Positions 25,440 through 33,879 of a stretch of 64,000 nt of DNA are shown piece by piece; within the stretch, counting starts at the first letter, position 1; every line of letters starts with the position of its first letter. The notes beneath the pieces are model-generated. The model ran no database searches, had not been told where the DNA came from, and worked only from the letters and a program-made list of their open reading frames with translations. Position numbers and translations under genes: made by a program. Source of the stretch: JAUSNA01 sp964568885 (GTDB lineage Bacteria > Patescibacteriota > Microgenomatia > Levybacterales > GWA1-39-11); assembly GCA_964568885.1 (NCBI GenBank), contig CAZMSF010000001.1, positions 5,263 through 69,262 of the forward strand, written 5' to 3'.

Positions 25440-26597
25440 TTACTTGGGAAGACTTACAGTAATAGTCGTTCCCACATGGAGCTTGGAGGTAAGAGATACT
25501 TTACCCTTATGTTTGTCGATGATATTTTTTACCAGAAAGAGACCAAGACCCATGCCTTCCTTATAATTTCCTTTTGCCTTAAAAAATTCGACGAATACCT
25601 TGTCCTGCTCTCTTTTCCGTATTCCTTTCCCATAATCGGTAATCGATATCGAAACATACTTTTCATCCTCCCCGACCGTTAAGACTATTGGAGTCACCGA
25701 GGAGGAGAATTTTGCCGAATTATTCAGCAGGTTCGTAAATACCTGCTGCAACTTTTCCTCATCACCGCGGGCAAGGACAATTTTATGATGAACGGGATTT
25801 TCAAGCAGTACTTTATAGCCGGGATAATTAAATTTGAAATTTATGACCGCCTTTTTCAAAACGTTAAGAATGGCGACCTCTTTCCATGCATACCTCAGCT
25901 GCCCCGTTTTTACTTGCTCTATCGCCAAGAGCTCATTTACGATATTTTTAAGTCTTTTTATCTCGGAACGCAGTATTTCAACCGATTTTGGTGGCGGGAA
26001 TTGCTTGTTGTTCAGTTTTTTTTCGATAAGCCCTGCATAGGCAGATATGGTCGTCAACGGAGTCCTTAATTCGTGTGAAGCAAGAGATATGAACAAATCC
26101 CTCGCCTCAATAGCCCCGATGGACTCTTCATAAAGCTGAGAGTTCCTAATACCAAGGCTTAAGAGGGCACCAAACAGACGGAGAGCACCTAACATGTCGT
26201 TACCAAACTGTTTTGCTTCATGTGCTTGAAGGGACAATACTCCAATGGTTTGTTTGTTAAAACTTAAGGGAATAAGAATAAGACATTTTATGCCTTTGTT
26301 ATATAACTTGAGGTGTGCTTTTTTAAGCTCCTCCCCTTGCACTATTTTCAGCTTCTCTTCCTCGACGGCGCGTCTTGTATTCCCGCTTTTTCTAGGTTGG
26401 ACTTGAGAACCGGGAGGCACATCCGAATACGCTCTTACAAATTCACCCTGGGGGTCAAGAAGGAAAATAGAGCCGTTATTTGCTCCGGCGACACGTATCG
26501 CCTCCTGGACCGCTATTTTATACCGCTCCTCAAGCGTTAACGGCTGCAGATAAGAGAGTGAGGAAAGATATACATTTTCAAGTAATTCATTTGTCAT
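25440..26597 (-). CDS. Soluble GAF-domain histidine kinase
   Basis: No membrane segment. Residues about 20-155 form a GAF domain (GANNGSIFLLDPQGEFVR and CLILIPLSFNKQTIGVLSLQ); HisKA has H175 in SLASHELRTPLTTIS; the HATPase domain has N (TNLLNNSAKFS), DYGKGI and GMGLGLFLVK. A cytoplasmic small-molecule or redox sensor is implied. It follows the response regulator by 3 nt and precedes the P-loop protein by 2 nt. Confidence 0.92.
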   Translation of the reverse strand: MTNELLENVYLSSLSYLQPLTLEERYKIAVQEAIRVAGANNGSIFLLDPQGEFVRAYSDVPPGSQVQPRKSGNTRRAVEEEKLKIVQGEELKKAHLKLYNKGIKCLILIPLSFNKQTIGVLSLQAHEAKQFGNDMLGALRLFGALLSLGIRNSQLYEESIGAIEARDLFISLASHELRTPLTTISAYAGLIEKKLNNKQFPPPKSVEILRSEIKRLKNIVNELLAIEQVKTGQLRYAWKEVAILNVLKKAVINFKFNYPGYKVLLENPVHHKIVLARGDEEKLQQVFTNLLNNSAKFSSSVTPIVLTVGEDEKYVSISITDYGKGIRKREQDKVFVEFFKAKGNYKEGMGLGLFLVKNIIDKHKGKVSLTSKLHVGTTITVSLPK

Positions 26598-26600
26598 AAT

Positions 26601-27266
26601 TTACTCTCGTATTGTATACCCAAATCCCCGTACACTTTTTATCAGCGGCTGATGTGAGCCGTTATCAATTTTTTTTCTCAAGTAGCCGATATAAACGTCA
26701 ACGACGCGGCTCTCGATGTCAGGAGAATACAACCATATGTGATCAAGAATTGTTTCCCGGGAAAGAACTACCCCCTGGTTTATCATTAAATATTCGAGTA
26801 GTTTGAATTCTGTTGAGGTAAGCGGGATAAGCCTGTTATTTCTTTTTACTTCGTACGTTGAGGAGTTCAATTCAAGGTCGGCTATTGTTATCACCGGAGA
26901 CCCTTTTTGCTTCAAGCGTGAGCGTATTCTTGCGAGAAGTTCTTCGGTTTCAAATGGCTTCGAGATGTAATCATCGGCTCCCAAGTCGAGACCGTGGACT
27001 ATATCTCCGGTAGTATTTTTTGCTGTCAGAATTATTATCGGAAGTGTCGGGTGTTCCTTTTTGACTTCGGCGCACACGGTTTCACCCGCAATACTGTCAA
27101 TTCCCAAATCAAGAACGATAAGGTCAGGTTTTGCATCACGCACCATTTTCAGCGCAACTGCTCCGTCGCCGGTTCCCTTCACGGAATATCCTGCTTCTTT
27201 TAATGATTCCTCGAGGTACTCTCGTATGTTTTTGTCGTCTTCAACAACTAAAATTTTGTATACCAT
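26601..27266 (-). CDS. OmpR-family response regulator
   Basis: Receiver with EDD (9-11), D53 in LIVLDLGID, T81 and K103 in ISKPF; winged helix with LELNSSTYEVKRNN, PLTSTEFKLLEYL and IKSVRGFGYTIRE. First gene of a three-gene operon with the GAF kinase and the P-loop protein. The upstream region carries TATAAT about 45 nt before the ATG and an imperfect palindrome (ATGGT...ACCAT, 27329-27352) that could be its own binding site. Confidence 0.94.
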   Translation of the reverse strand: MVYKILVVEDDKNIREYLEESLKEAGYSVKGTGDGAVALKMVRDAKPDLIVLDLGIDSIAGETVCAEVKKEHPTLPIIILTAKNTTGDIVHGLDLGADDYISKPFETEELLARIRSRLKQKGSPVITIADLELNSSTYEVKRNNRLIPLTSTEFKLLEYLMINQGVVLSRETILDHIWLYSPDIESRVVDVYIGYLRKKIDNGSHQPLIKSVRGFGYTIRE

Positions 27267-27647
27267 GAGTAATAAGTAGATAAATACTAAGCAATTGAGG
27301 CAGACGATTATATGAAAAAATCGTAAAGATATGGTAAGAACGTTTTTTCACCATAACTTATGTGTATATCTTACCACCGGAATGCAAATAGATGTTGTAT
27401 TGTGAGGTTATGAATTACGTTCTACGGGAGAGGAAAGGACCATCCAGAAGCTTTTTACCAATTTCTTCAGAGGCCTTTCGATTAGTTCAACTACATGATA
27501 AATAGTAGAGTTGCTTTTAGGAAGTGCGTAATAATTTTTTTGTGTTACCGTTACTATCATACTTTCATTATGCCTCTCATTATTAAGATATTTTTTAACT
27601 TACAGTGAGAAAGTTGTAAGATTTTTAGTCACCGGTGACTTTATCAT
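27267..27647. other. Intergenic region: regulator promoter and a 14-bp perfect palindrome
   Basis: No gene is seen. At the right, AGTCACCGGTGACT is a perfect palindrome (about 27628-27641). Beside it, CTTACA and TGTAAG form a stem (about 27599-27621) followed by an AT-rich run on the minus strand, so together they may terminate the stress gene at 27648. At the left, the minus-strand TATAAT near 27311-27316 and the ATGGT/ACCAT inverted repeat are the probable promoter of the OmpR-type regulator. Confidence 0.5.
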
Positions 27648-28250
27648 TTAACTAGCGTGATGCACGTGACGTGTTTCATGGCCGTGTGCGCGCTTCATCT
27701 CGTCTACATTCGCGTCGTCGTCCATCGTATTTGCTACAAAAGTTTTGACGTCCGTAGCTCTATAGCTGTCAAGTATCTCCTCGACCTCACTGCTTTGACC
27801 TATCCGGGCAGGAACGATAAGAAGAATTGCGCCTGCTTTGACTCTTTCTTCATACGTCTTTGCTTCATCTGAGGACAGTCCGAATCCGGCTAACGCTCCA
27901 ATCAGTCCCCCTGCCACCGCGCCGGTTGCTGCTCCTGCTGCTCCACCTGCTGCAGCTCCCGATAATCCAAGTGCTGTGGCTATAGGTCCACCGATAAGAA
28001 AAGGTCCGAAACCCGGGAAAAGAAGTGCGCTTGCAAGACCTGCAACTCCACCAATCACTATGCCTGCGACCGCCCCCGATGCCGTATTTCCGGCAATAGT
28101 ACCCCCCGTCTCATCTGCCATTTGCTTTGCTTTCTTATGGTCCTGCATGACAATTGATATATCTTTTGGTTGGTACCCATGAGATTCAAGGTCGGACATA
28201 GCCTCTTCGGCATTTTCTTGTGAAGTAAATACTCCCAATACTGTTTTCAT
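27648..28250 (-). CDS. General stress protein 17M-like/glycine-zipper protein
   Basis: Residues 1-60 match the YflT-like domain (TVLGVFTSQENAEEAMSDLESHGYQPKDISIV). A long Gly/Ala membrane-inserting region follows (AGIVIGGVAGLASALL, GGAAGAATGAVAGGLIGALAG), then a return to a second YflT-like half (AKTYEERVKAGAILLIVPA) and a His-rich tail (HGHETRHVHH). Such proteins are stress-induced; the mechanism is unknown. Start is set by a strong Shine-Dalgarno (plus 28258-28268). The His-rich end might bind metal. Confidence 0.75.
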   Translation of the reverse strand: MKTVLGVFTSQENAEEAMSDLESHGYQPKDISIVMQDHKKAKQMADETGGTIAGNTASGAVAGIVIGGVAGLASALLFPGFGPFLIGGPIATALGLSGAAAGGAAGAATGAVAGGLIGALAGFGLSSDEAKTYEERVKAGAILLIVPARIGQSSEVEEILDSYRATDVKTFVANTMDDDANVDEMKRAHGHETRHVHHAS

Positions 28251-28404
28251 TCTCTTTCACCTCCTTTTGGCATATTCAAATGGTAACTGCCCAACAATAC
28301 ATTCTTGAAGAGAAAAAGGTAAGGTTTTCTAAAGAGAATTTTACATTTCTCTAGACAGACTCAGACTTTATCTTCTTATACTATTGCTAAAGGAGGTGAA
28401 CGGT

Positions 28405-28578
28405 ATGCGAAGAAACGCATTGGGGCAAAAAATTAAAGGAAAGCTGCAAAAAGTTAAAGGAGAATTTGAAATGAGGACAGGAAATTCTGCACGCGGTATC
28501 CTTGACAAAACAAAAGGAACAGTTAATGAAGGGCTGGCCGATTTCAAGACGGCAATCATAAATACGTCAAATGAGTAA
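28405..28578 (+). CDS. CsbD-family small stress protein
   Basis: 57 aa, MRRNALGQKIKGKLQKVKGE then RGILDKTKGTVNEGLADFKT: the K-G-K-x-x-x-x-G pattern of CsbD proteins, which are small soluble general-stress proteins of unknown action. The start is fixed by AAAGGAGGTGA (28389-28399). It is divergent from the YflT-like stress gene and probably coregulated. A TATACT sits just before the Shine-Dalgarno. Confidence 0.75.
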   Translation: MRRNALGQKIKGKLQKVKGEFEMRTGNSARGILDKTKGTVNEGLADFKTAIINTSNE

Positions 28579-28614
28579 GTTTGTTGACAGGAAAGAACTT
28601 GAGAATTATTATGA

Positions 28615-29070
28615 ATGAAAGTGGTACTCTTAAATTTGCTAAAGAACATTGGCGGCAGCAAAAAGACTCCACCAATTGTTGTGCCGAACCCTCAAACAAT
28701 ACCCGCAAAAAAAATCCTGGTTGTTGAAGACGAAGAGGCTTTAAGACAATTGTATATTGAAGTACTGTCACAAGAAGGTTTTGAGGTAAAAGGAGCCGAA
28801 AACGGCCAGGTTGCATTGTCATTAATACCCCAATTTCAGCCAAATCTTATTTTACTTGATCTTATGATGCCTGTAATGGACGGCAAACAATTGCTTCGAA
28901 ATATGAATGACCAGGAACAGATGAAACTTATACCCGTAATCGTTCTTACCAATGCCGGAGACGTCGACTCTATGCGCGAGGTAAAGTTTTATGGTAATGC
29001 AAAAACATTCTTAATAAAAGCCAACGTTACCCCTCTGGATATCGTGAACAGCGTCAAAACTCTTGCATAG
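28615..29070 (+). CDS. Stand-alone receiver (CheY-like) protein
   Basis: A 30-residue N-terminal extension leads into one receiver domain: ED (38-39), D82 in LILLDLMMP, T112 and K135 in FLIKAN. No output domain. A TTGACA-17-TATTAT promoter lies immediately upstream (28584-28612). The -10 almost touches ATG 28615, so GTG 28621 may be the true leaderless start. No kinase is adjacent; the GAF kinase at 25440 is the nearest candidate. Confidence 0.88.
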   Translation: MKVVLLNLLKNIGGSKKTPPIVVPNPQTIPAKKILVVEDEEALRQLYIEVLSQEGFEVKGAENGQVALSLIPQFQPNLILLDLMMPVMDGKQLLRNMNDQEQMKLIPVIVLTNAGDVDSMREVKFYGNAKTFLIKANVTPLDIVNSVKTLA

Positions 29071-29082
29071 TGATTAATTGAC

Positions 29083-29333
29083 TTGACAATTGTAAAAAAA
29101 AGCTCTACGGTAGTATTAGTCCTAATTAGTTACTGATATCGGAGCGAAATTAGGATTATATGCCAAGAATAGGGTCTTCATGAGGGCGACTATTTAAGGA
29201 ATATTTGAAAGTACGGATATTTTGTTGGAAAGAAGCTGAATTTGTAGCCGGGCAACTGGCCACAGAGAACGTTTGTATACAAAACAAAATATTCAAAAAA
29301 CAAAAAGGTCTGTTGTAAAAAGCAGACCTTTTT
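29083..29333 (+). ncRNA. Possible non-coding transcript or long 3' UTR ending at a terminator
   Basis: The 278-nt gap after the receiver gene has no credible ORF. It opens with TTGACA (29083-29088), has a TCCTAATT...AATTAGGA inverted repeat around 29127-29158, and ends in an 11-bp intrinsic terminator. The -10 match at 17 nt (TACGGT) is poor, so this could be a trailer of the receiver mRNA. I do not recognise 6S, tmRNA, SRP or RNase P features. Confidence 0.3.
29302..29333. terminator. Bidirectional intrinsic terminator
   Basis: AAAAAGGTCTG pairs perfectly with CAGACCTTTTT across a 10-nt loop. U-runs occur on both strands, so it serves the plus-strand transcript and the minus-strand YeaQ-like gene, whose stop... 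reads in from the right at 29349. Confidence 0.85.
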
Positions 29334-29348
29334 GTTTGTAGTGAGTTT

Positions 29349-29603
29349 CTATACCCTACCGGTATTAAAGATCATTCTTCCGAGCCAAATCACGATAACC
29401 GCACCCACAATTGAGACAAGAATACTGTAGACATTAAAACCGGTTACGCCACTTTGACCGAAAAGGTTCATCACAAACCCACCAATAACCGCACCTACTA
29501 TGCCAAGAAGAATATCTCCTATTATCCCTTGGTTCGACTTCATTATCATCGAAGCGACCCATCCTGAAAGTGCTCCTAAGACTATCCATAAAAGTATACC
29601 CAT
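29349..29603 (-). CDS. GlsB/YeaQ/YmgE family small membrane protein
   Basis: 84 aa with three short Gly-rich helices: LLWIVLGALSGWVASMIM, GDILLGIVGAVIGGFVMNLFG and VYSILVSIVGAVIVIWLG. This is the transglycosylase-associated (Gls24-linked) family of stress membrane proteins; mechanism unknown. The ATG at 29603 follows a strong Shine-Dalgarno (plus 29609-29619); the longer frame starting from GTG inside that site is rejected. Confidence 0.9.
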   Translation of the reverse strand: MGILLWIVLGALSGWVASMIMKSNQGIIGDILLGIVGAVIGGFVMNLFGQSGVTGFNVYSILVSIVGAVIVIWLGRMIFNTGRV

Positions 29604-29706
29604 ACATTTCACCTCCTTTCTTTTGCTACAGTACCAACTTTAGTAGCAATACAAGAGGCGCCAATGAAAGTTATGCAAGGGTTTGTAAAGAAAGTGAAGA
29701 TGTGTG

Positions 29707-30267
29707 TTAGCTTACGGGCTTTGCAACGACCACAAACCGCTTAGAGTCAAGAAACCCGGTACATGTATAAATGGTAAGTCTTGTGTCATTCGTAGAGTCA
29801 ATAATATACCGCTGTTGAGGGTCGACCGTTGCCGTATACATTATTTCGAATTCTTTTTTTATTCCGTTATTCCACGAAACGGTAATATGCTGTCCCGGCT
29901 TTGTTTTGGGAAGAGCACCCAGAAGGCTTGACCAATTGTGCCCATACATGACGCTATTTCCCTTATCGCCAGGAAGTGGAGAACTCGCAAGATAACTTAC
30001 TCCTTTGCCGGTTGTTTCCCATTGGTTGTTTCTTATGAGTGCCGGATAAATAGCGACATCAACATGAATTGAGGGGATGATAAGTCTTACAGGTGCTTCA
30101 CCGCTTACAGGTACTACGACCTCCGTTTTGCCTTCAAATGTGAGCGGATGTGGAGAGTATCGAAGATACAGAAGATACGCAAAAAATGCAAGAAAGGTTA
30201 TGCCCAGGAGTATAAGTAATTTTGAGAAAAGCTGTGCCATGGAAATATGGGGAGATTTCCACTCCAC
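29707..30267 (-). CDS. Sortase
   Basis: A membrane anchor (LLILLGITFLAFFAYLLYL) and a sortase barrel with the catalytic triad: H110 in MYGHNWSSLLG, C169 in LTIYTCTGF and R177 in DSKRFVVVA. It cleaves a C-terminal sorting signal and joins the protein to cell wall or pili. Start GTG 30267 follows the previous stop by 8 nt; ATG 30240 would also preserve the anchor. The upstream gene carries an LASTG sorting signal and is the obvious substrate. Confidence 0.92.
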   Translation of the reverse strand: MEWKSPHISMAQLFSKLLILLGITFLAFFAYLLYLRYSPHPLTFEGKTEVVVPVSGEAPVRLIIPSIHVDVAIYPALIRNNQWETTGKGVSYLASSPLPGDKGNSVMYGHNWSSLLGALPKTKPGQHITVSWNNGIKKEFEIMYTATVDPQQRYIIDSTNDTRLTIYTCTGFLDSKRFVVVAKPVS

Positions 30268-30275
30268 AGAAAGTG

Positions 30276-30896
30276 TTAGTTAGTGTTTCTTCGAAGCCAG
30301 ATGCCAAGAATTGTCATGAATATTCCTGCCCCAAAGACAGAAAGAACGAATGTGATGTTGCCCGTTGAGGCAAGAGAACCGGCATTTCCTGTAGCGGCCT
30401 GAACGGTTGAAGCACCATCAGAACGCCCGTCAGAGCGTCCGTCCGACTTTCCGTCCGATTTACCGTCCCCGCCTGAATTCTGTGTGGTAGAACTCCCTCC
30501 GCCGCACGAATACGAAATGTTTTTTGCAAGATAGCTACCTTCCGAAAGTCCCCAAGCAGAGCCTGAGGGAACAAATATCCATCCCTGATTTTCATATATC
30601 TTAATTTGATCCTGTGACATTTCGCCAACGCTCATCCAGTTGGTTTGCATGCCCGTACCGTCCGTTGCGCACAAACATTGCATTACATTCCCATTTCCTA
30701 AAGAATATACGGTGTCGTGACCGTCTTTTGAGGTACCGCCGACAATTCCATGAGTTCCATCAGGATAATCAACTACTACATTTCCGCTGGGTGCAAGACA
30801 TGAAGTGAATGAAGAATCAACGGCAACAGCAGCTACCGGTTTTGCAGTCACCAAAAGAGCCGTCAAAAGAATAAGAATAACGAATAAATGCTTCAT
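30276..30896 (-). CDS. LAxTG-anchored surface protein (sortase substrate)
   Basis: Signal peptide (FVILILLTALLVTAKPVAAVA), a roughly 120-residue domain with four cysteines, a Ser/Gly linker with DGKS/DGRS tandem units, then a complete sorting signal: LASTG, a hydrophobic helix (VLSVFGAGIFMTILGIWL) and RRNTN. The motif is an LPxTG variant of the LAxTG kind. It precedes the sortase by 8 nt in one operon. A consensus promoter, TTGACA-17-TATAAT, lies upstream (minus strand; -10 near plus 30913-30918), leaving a short leader. Confidence 0.88.
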   Translation of the reverse strand: MKHLFVILILLTALLVTAKPVAAVAVDSSFTSCLAPSGNVVVDYPDGTHGIVGGTSKDGHDTVYSLGNGNVMQCLCATDGTGMQTNWMSVGEMSQDQIKIYENQGWIFVPSGSAWGLSEGSYLAKNISYSCGGGSSTTQNSGGDGKSDGKSDGRSDGRSDGASTVQAATGNAGSLASTGNITFVLSVFGAGIFMTILGIWLRRNTN

Positions 30897-30958
30897 AAAA
30901 AATTTGATACAGTATTATAGTATATAGCTATGAGCTTGTCAAGTATAAATGAGGCAAA

Positions 30959-32242
30959 TCATTTGCTCACTTCTCTTGCCATGAAAAACTTCAAGAGCTT
31001 AAAGAGAGGACTTTCGCTAACGCTTTCCAGGGTTAATGAGCTATTATTAACATCACTTATTGATAGGGTTTTGGGTTTATAGTTTGTAGCATTCACCGTT
31101 ATCTTCTCTGTCTTATCAAAGTATGGCAGTGCTCCCACCCCGTTTTTTGAGGTTATAACGAACCGTTCCTCCCCTTTAATAGTCGCATTATGAATTGGTC
31201 TTCCCAATTCATTTTTTACGCTCAATTTAAGCTGCTGAGGAGCATAGTAAGAGGTAATTGCATCAACCGCGAGCCTTTTGGTCCCGTCTTCATTCCATAA
31301 CTGTGTAGAGCCGCCGGTGTTCACCCAATAATTTACCCCGATAAGCGTATTGGCCTTTACCAAAAGACTTCCCGTATTTTTTATCCACTCTGCCTGCTCT
31401 TTCTCATTCATCGGCCCATTAATATCAGGTATCGGCGCCCCGTATTCACCCAAAATTATTTTGCCGCCCGTTGTCTCGGAAAGGGATTTTATGTCTTCAG
31501 CAAGTTTTTCACCGCTTGCAACGTAATGGTCTATAGTCACTATTCCGTCAAGAGCACGGGTGGTGTCCTTGTCCATCACAAGCTCTGCCACGTCTTTATT
31601 CATGGAGTCATAATTTGAAGCTACTTTCTTGTTTCTGCCTGAAAAAAAGCTCTTTGTAAGAGCATATTCCTCTATCAAAAACTGCCGGTGTCCGGCAACG
31701 TCACCAGTCAGCCTCGGGTCCCCTGCCCCACCGTTTTCACATTCGGGGCATGCGGTAAACACATCACCATTGGCAAAAAGATCGGGATGAGCATTCAGAA
31801 ATTCCTCCGTTTTTTTCATATGCTCTTCTCTTGTTATCTTATTGTAGGAAAACCACCCTTCCCAGCCTGAAAAATTCCCGCGGAACCAAACGTTGAGATG
31901 CTCACGCCGCGCAGCTCTCACCCAGCGTTGAAGCATAGGATAAAACTCTTCGTCGTAGGGAGTTGCAATTGCTACATGCGTTGCTCCTGTTGAAGCTATA
32001 TCTTTCACCTGCTTTGCGATAACCGCGTCAAATGAAGGGTCATTGAGCTTTTCGCGGGCCAAATCTCTTGAGTATTTCATCGTGTCAATAGACTGGAACG
32101 ACCAAAAAAGGGCTCTTTCCCCTTGCGCCTCAAGAGGCACAAAAAAGAAGAAGTAAAAAATCGAAAAAAGGGAAAGCAGCAGCAGAAAAAGACCGCTAAA
32201 AAGTGTCGTTTTGTGCCCCAACTGTATTTTTACGGTTTTCAT
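30959..32242 (-). CDS. Membrane-anchored TIM-barrel glycoside hydrolase-like protein
   Basis: Anchor (TLFSGLFLLLLSLFSIFYFFFF), then a barrel resembling clan GH-A enzymes: candidate acid/base E in FTACPECENGG and candidate nucleophile E in GGKIILGEYGAP, with WVRAARREHLNVWFRGNFSGWEGWF in between. A small C-terminal beta domain (VKNELGRPIHNATIKGEE) resembles a carboxypeptidase-regulatory or Ig-like fold. It is the last gene of the polysaccharide operon, 2 nt after a glycosyltransferase, and probably trims or modifies the exported glycan. Confidence 0.65.
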   Translation of the reverse strand: MKTVKIQLGHKTTLFSGLFLLLLSLFSIFYFFFFVPLEAQGERALFWSFQSIDTMKYSRDLAREKLNDPSFDAVIAKQVKDIASTGATHVAIATPYDEEFYPMLQRWVRAARREHLNVWFRGNFSGWEGWFSYNKITREEHMKKTEEFLNAHPDLFANGDVFTACPECENGGAGDPRLTGDVAGHRQFLIEEYALTKSFFSGRNKKVASNYDSMNKDVAELVMDKDTTRALDGIVTIDHYVASGEKLAEDIKSLSETTGGKIILGEYGAPIPDINGPMNEKEQAEWIKNTGSLLVKANTLIGVNYWVNTGGSTQLWNEDGTKRLAVDAITSYYAPQQLKLSVKNELGRPIHNATIKGEERFVITSKNGVGALPYFDKTEKITVNATNYKPKTLSISDVNNSSLTLESVSESPLFKLLKFFMAREVSK

Positions 32243-32244
32243 AG

Positions 32245-33879
32245 TTATTTCTGCTTTCCTAATGTGGGTTTTGTATTAAGGGTCTTAAGATATTCAGGCT
32301 TTAATTCATAAATATCCGCAAAGGGATAATGCCCTACCAGATTGTACTTTTTGTATCCCGCAGTTGTATGCACCTCTTTGAAAGTCTGGTCGTTAAGGTC
32401 GTTGGTACGCATGATAATCCACCGTGCCCATCTGTCGGGAGCTGATGTGGCCGAAAGCCAATACGTACCTGTTCCTTCATGGATGAATTTGCTCATCGGT
32501 AACCCCGACGAAAAAATGATAGCGTCATGCGAGGCTGCCGAAATCAAGATAAATCCGTCTTTTCCTTTTGTGTTCTTACTAAGCCACCCTGAAACCTCGG
32601 AAACATTCTTCTGGGAAGAACCAACCCTCGCGTCATCAATTGTGACAGCGTCATTATTTGCAAAGGCAAAGAATGTGACAAAAAGCAAAAGTCCGATGAA
32701 TAACCATCGCAAATTTCTGAACCTATTTACCAAAAAGCCAATAAATATTGCAATGGACGGCGCCATCATGACGCCATACCTGACGTTAAACCACGTGTTG
32801 CCCGATATTCCTTGCACAAAAAGCACGGAAAAACCCAGGAAAAGCGCTAGAATATTAAACACTAAGGGAGCTATAAGTGACGATGTGGCGATTTTTATGT
32901 TTCCCTTGACCCGCGTATCGAACCAAAACGCGAAGGCCCCGAATGTCCCGAGAATAAGTGGAACCGTATAACTGTTGTAAGCAAGAGCGTACAAATATAC
33001 TTTTATCGACAACAATAAATTTCGGTTGGTAGCCAAAACTCCTGCTTCTTTCAGCTGCTGCTGCTGAGCGTGTGCCGAATAGGGACCGAATGCAAAATAC
33101 AACGGGTCTTTAAAAATAAGAAGGTTCCACAAAAACCAGAGAGCGATGCCAAATCCCCCTAACGTAATAAAGAACAAGAATGTGCCTTCTGCTGCCTTGA
33201 AGCCTTTTTTCCGAAAAGCAAGAACAATAATTGTTACTGCCGCCCACAAGAAAAGGAACCACCCGTCATAACGGTTGAGCGTTGCAAGCATTATCCAAAA
33301 AGCGGAATAGATAAGATGCAGAAGCTTTCCTTCTTTCTGCCACATGAATAGCTCGTAGACGCCTGCCGTCATTGTAGCCAAGAGCAGCAGCTCGGTCATC
33401 GCGGTCGACTGAAGGTACAAAACATTAATGTTAGCAACAAATGCAAAAACGCCAATGAGTCTCCCAAGCATTCCTACACCTAAATTTTTCAGGAAGAGGT
33501 AGACAAGAACCCCTGTTGCGACAAATGAAACCATCGATTCTATCGCCCCCGCAAGACCCGTATGCCACATAAAGTCATTCCAAATGGTTGCAACCATCAG
33601 TAAATGAGGCAAAGGAAGCCACACCGACCCCAACTGGGCAAGCCCGGGCTTGAGACCCTCAACAACGCGTCTTCCGATGTCCAAATGCGACCGCGCGTCG
33701 TTATACGAAAGCCCCAAATGGTTATTGAGGTAATACACAAAATTGGCAACCGATATCGCAGAAAGGACAATGATAAGAATAAGAACCGCGTTTTTTGCGA
33801 AAAGTCCTTTTACCTTTTCCAGAAAGGAAGACTGTGTTTTTACAGAAATTGTAAGCTCTTTTGGCGATATATTAATCAT
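32245..33879 (-). CDS. GT-C fold membrane glycosyltransferase (GT39/ArnT-like)
   Basis: About eleven helices. The first extracytoplasmic loop has LSYNDARSHLDIGRRVVEGL with the acidic residue expected of lipid-linked sugar transferases, then GSVWLPLPHLLM. The 544-aa chain ends in a soluble outer domain. It would move a sugar from a polyprenyl-phosphate carrier to a target on the outer face. Start codon overlaps the end of the upstream GT-C gene by 8 nt, and 2 nt separate it from the next gene. Confidence 0.82.
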   Translation of the reverse strand: MINISPKELTISVKTQSSFLEKVKGLFAKNAVLILIIVLSAISVANFVYYLNNHLGLSYNDARSHLDIGRRVVEGLKPGLAQLGSVWLPLPHLLMVATIWNDFMWHTGLAGAIESMVSFVATGVLVYLFLKNLGVGMLGRLIGVFAFVANINVLYLQSTAMTELLLLATMTAGVYELFMWQKEGKLLHLIYSAFWIMLATLNRYDGWFLFLWAAVTIIVLAFRKKGFKAAEGTFLFFITLGGFGIALWFLWNLLIFKDPLYFAFGPYSAHAQQQQLKEAGVLATNRNLLLSIKVYLYALAYNSYTVPLILGTFGAFAFWFDTRVKGNIKIATSSLIAPLVFNILALFLGFSVLFVQGISGNTWFNVRYGVMMAPSIAIFIGFLVNRFRNLRWLFIGLLLFVTFFAFANNDAVTIDDARVGSSQKNVSEVSGWLSKNTKGKDGFILISAASHDAIIFSSGLPMSKFIHEGTGTYWLSATSAPDRWARWIIMRTNDLNDQTFKEVHTTAGYKKYNLVGHYPFADIYELKPEYLKTLNTKPTLGKQK

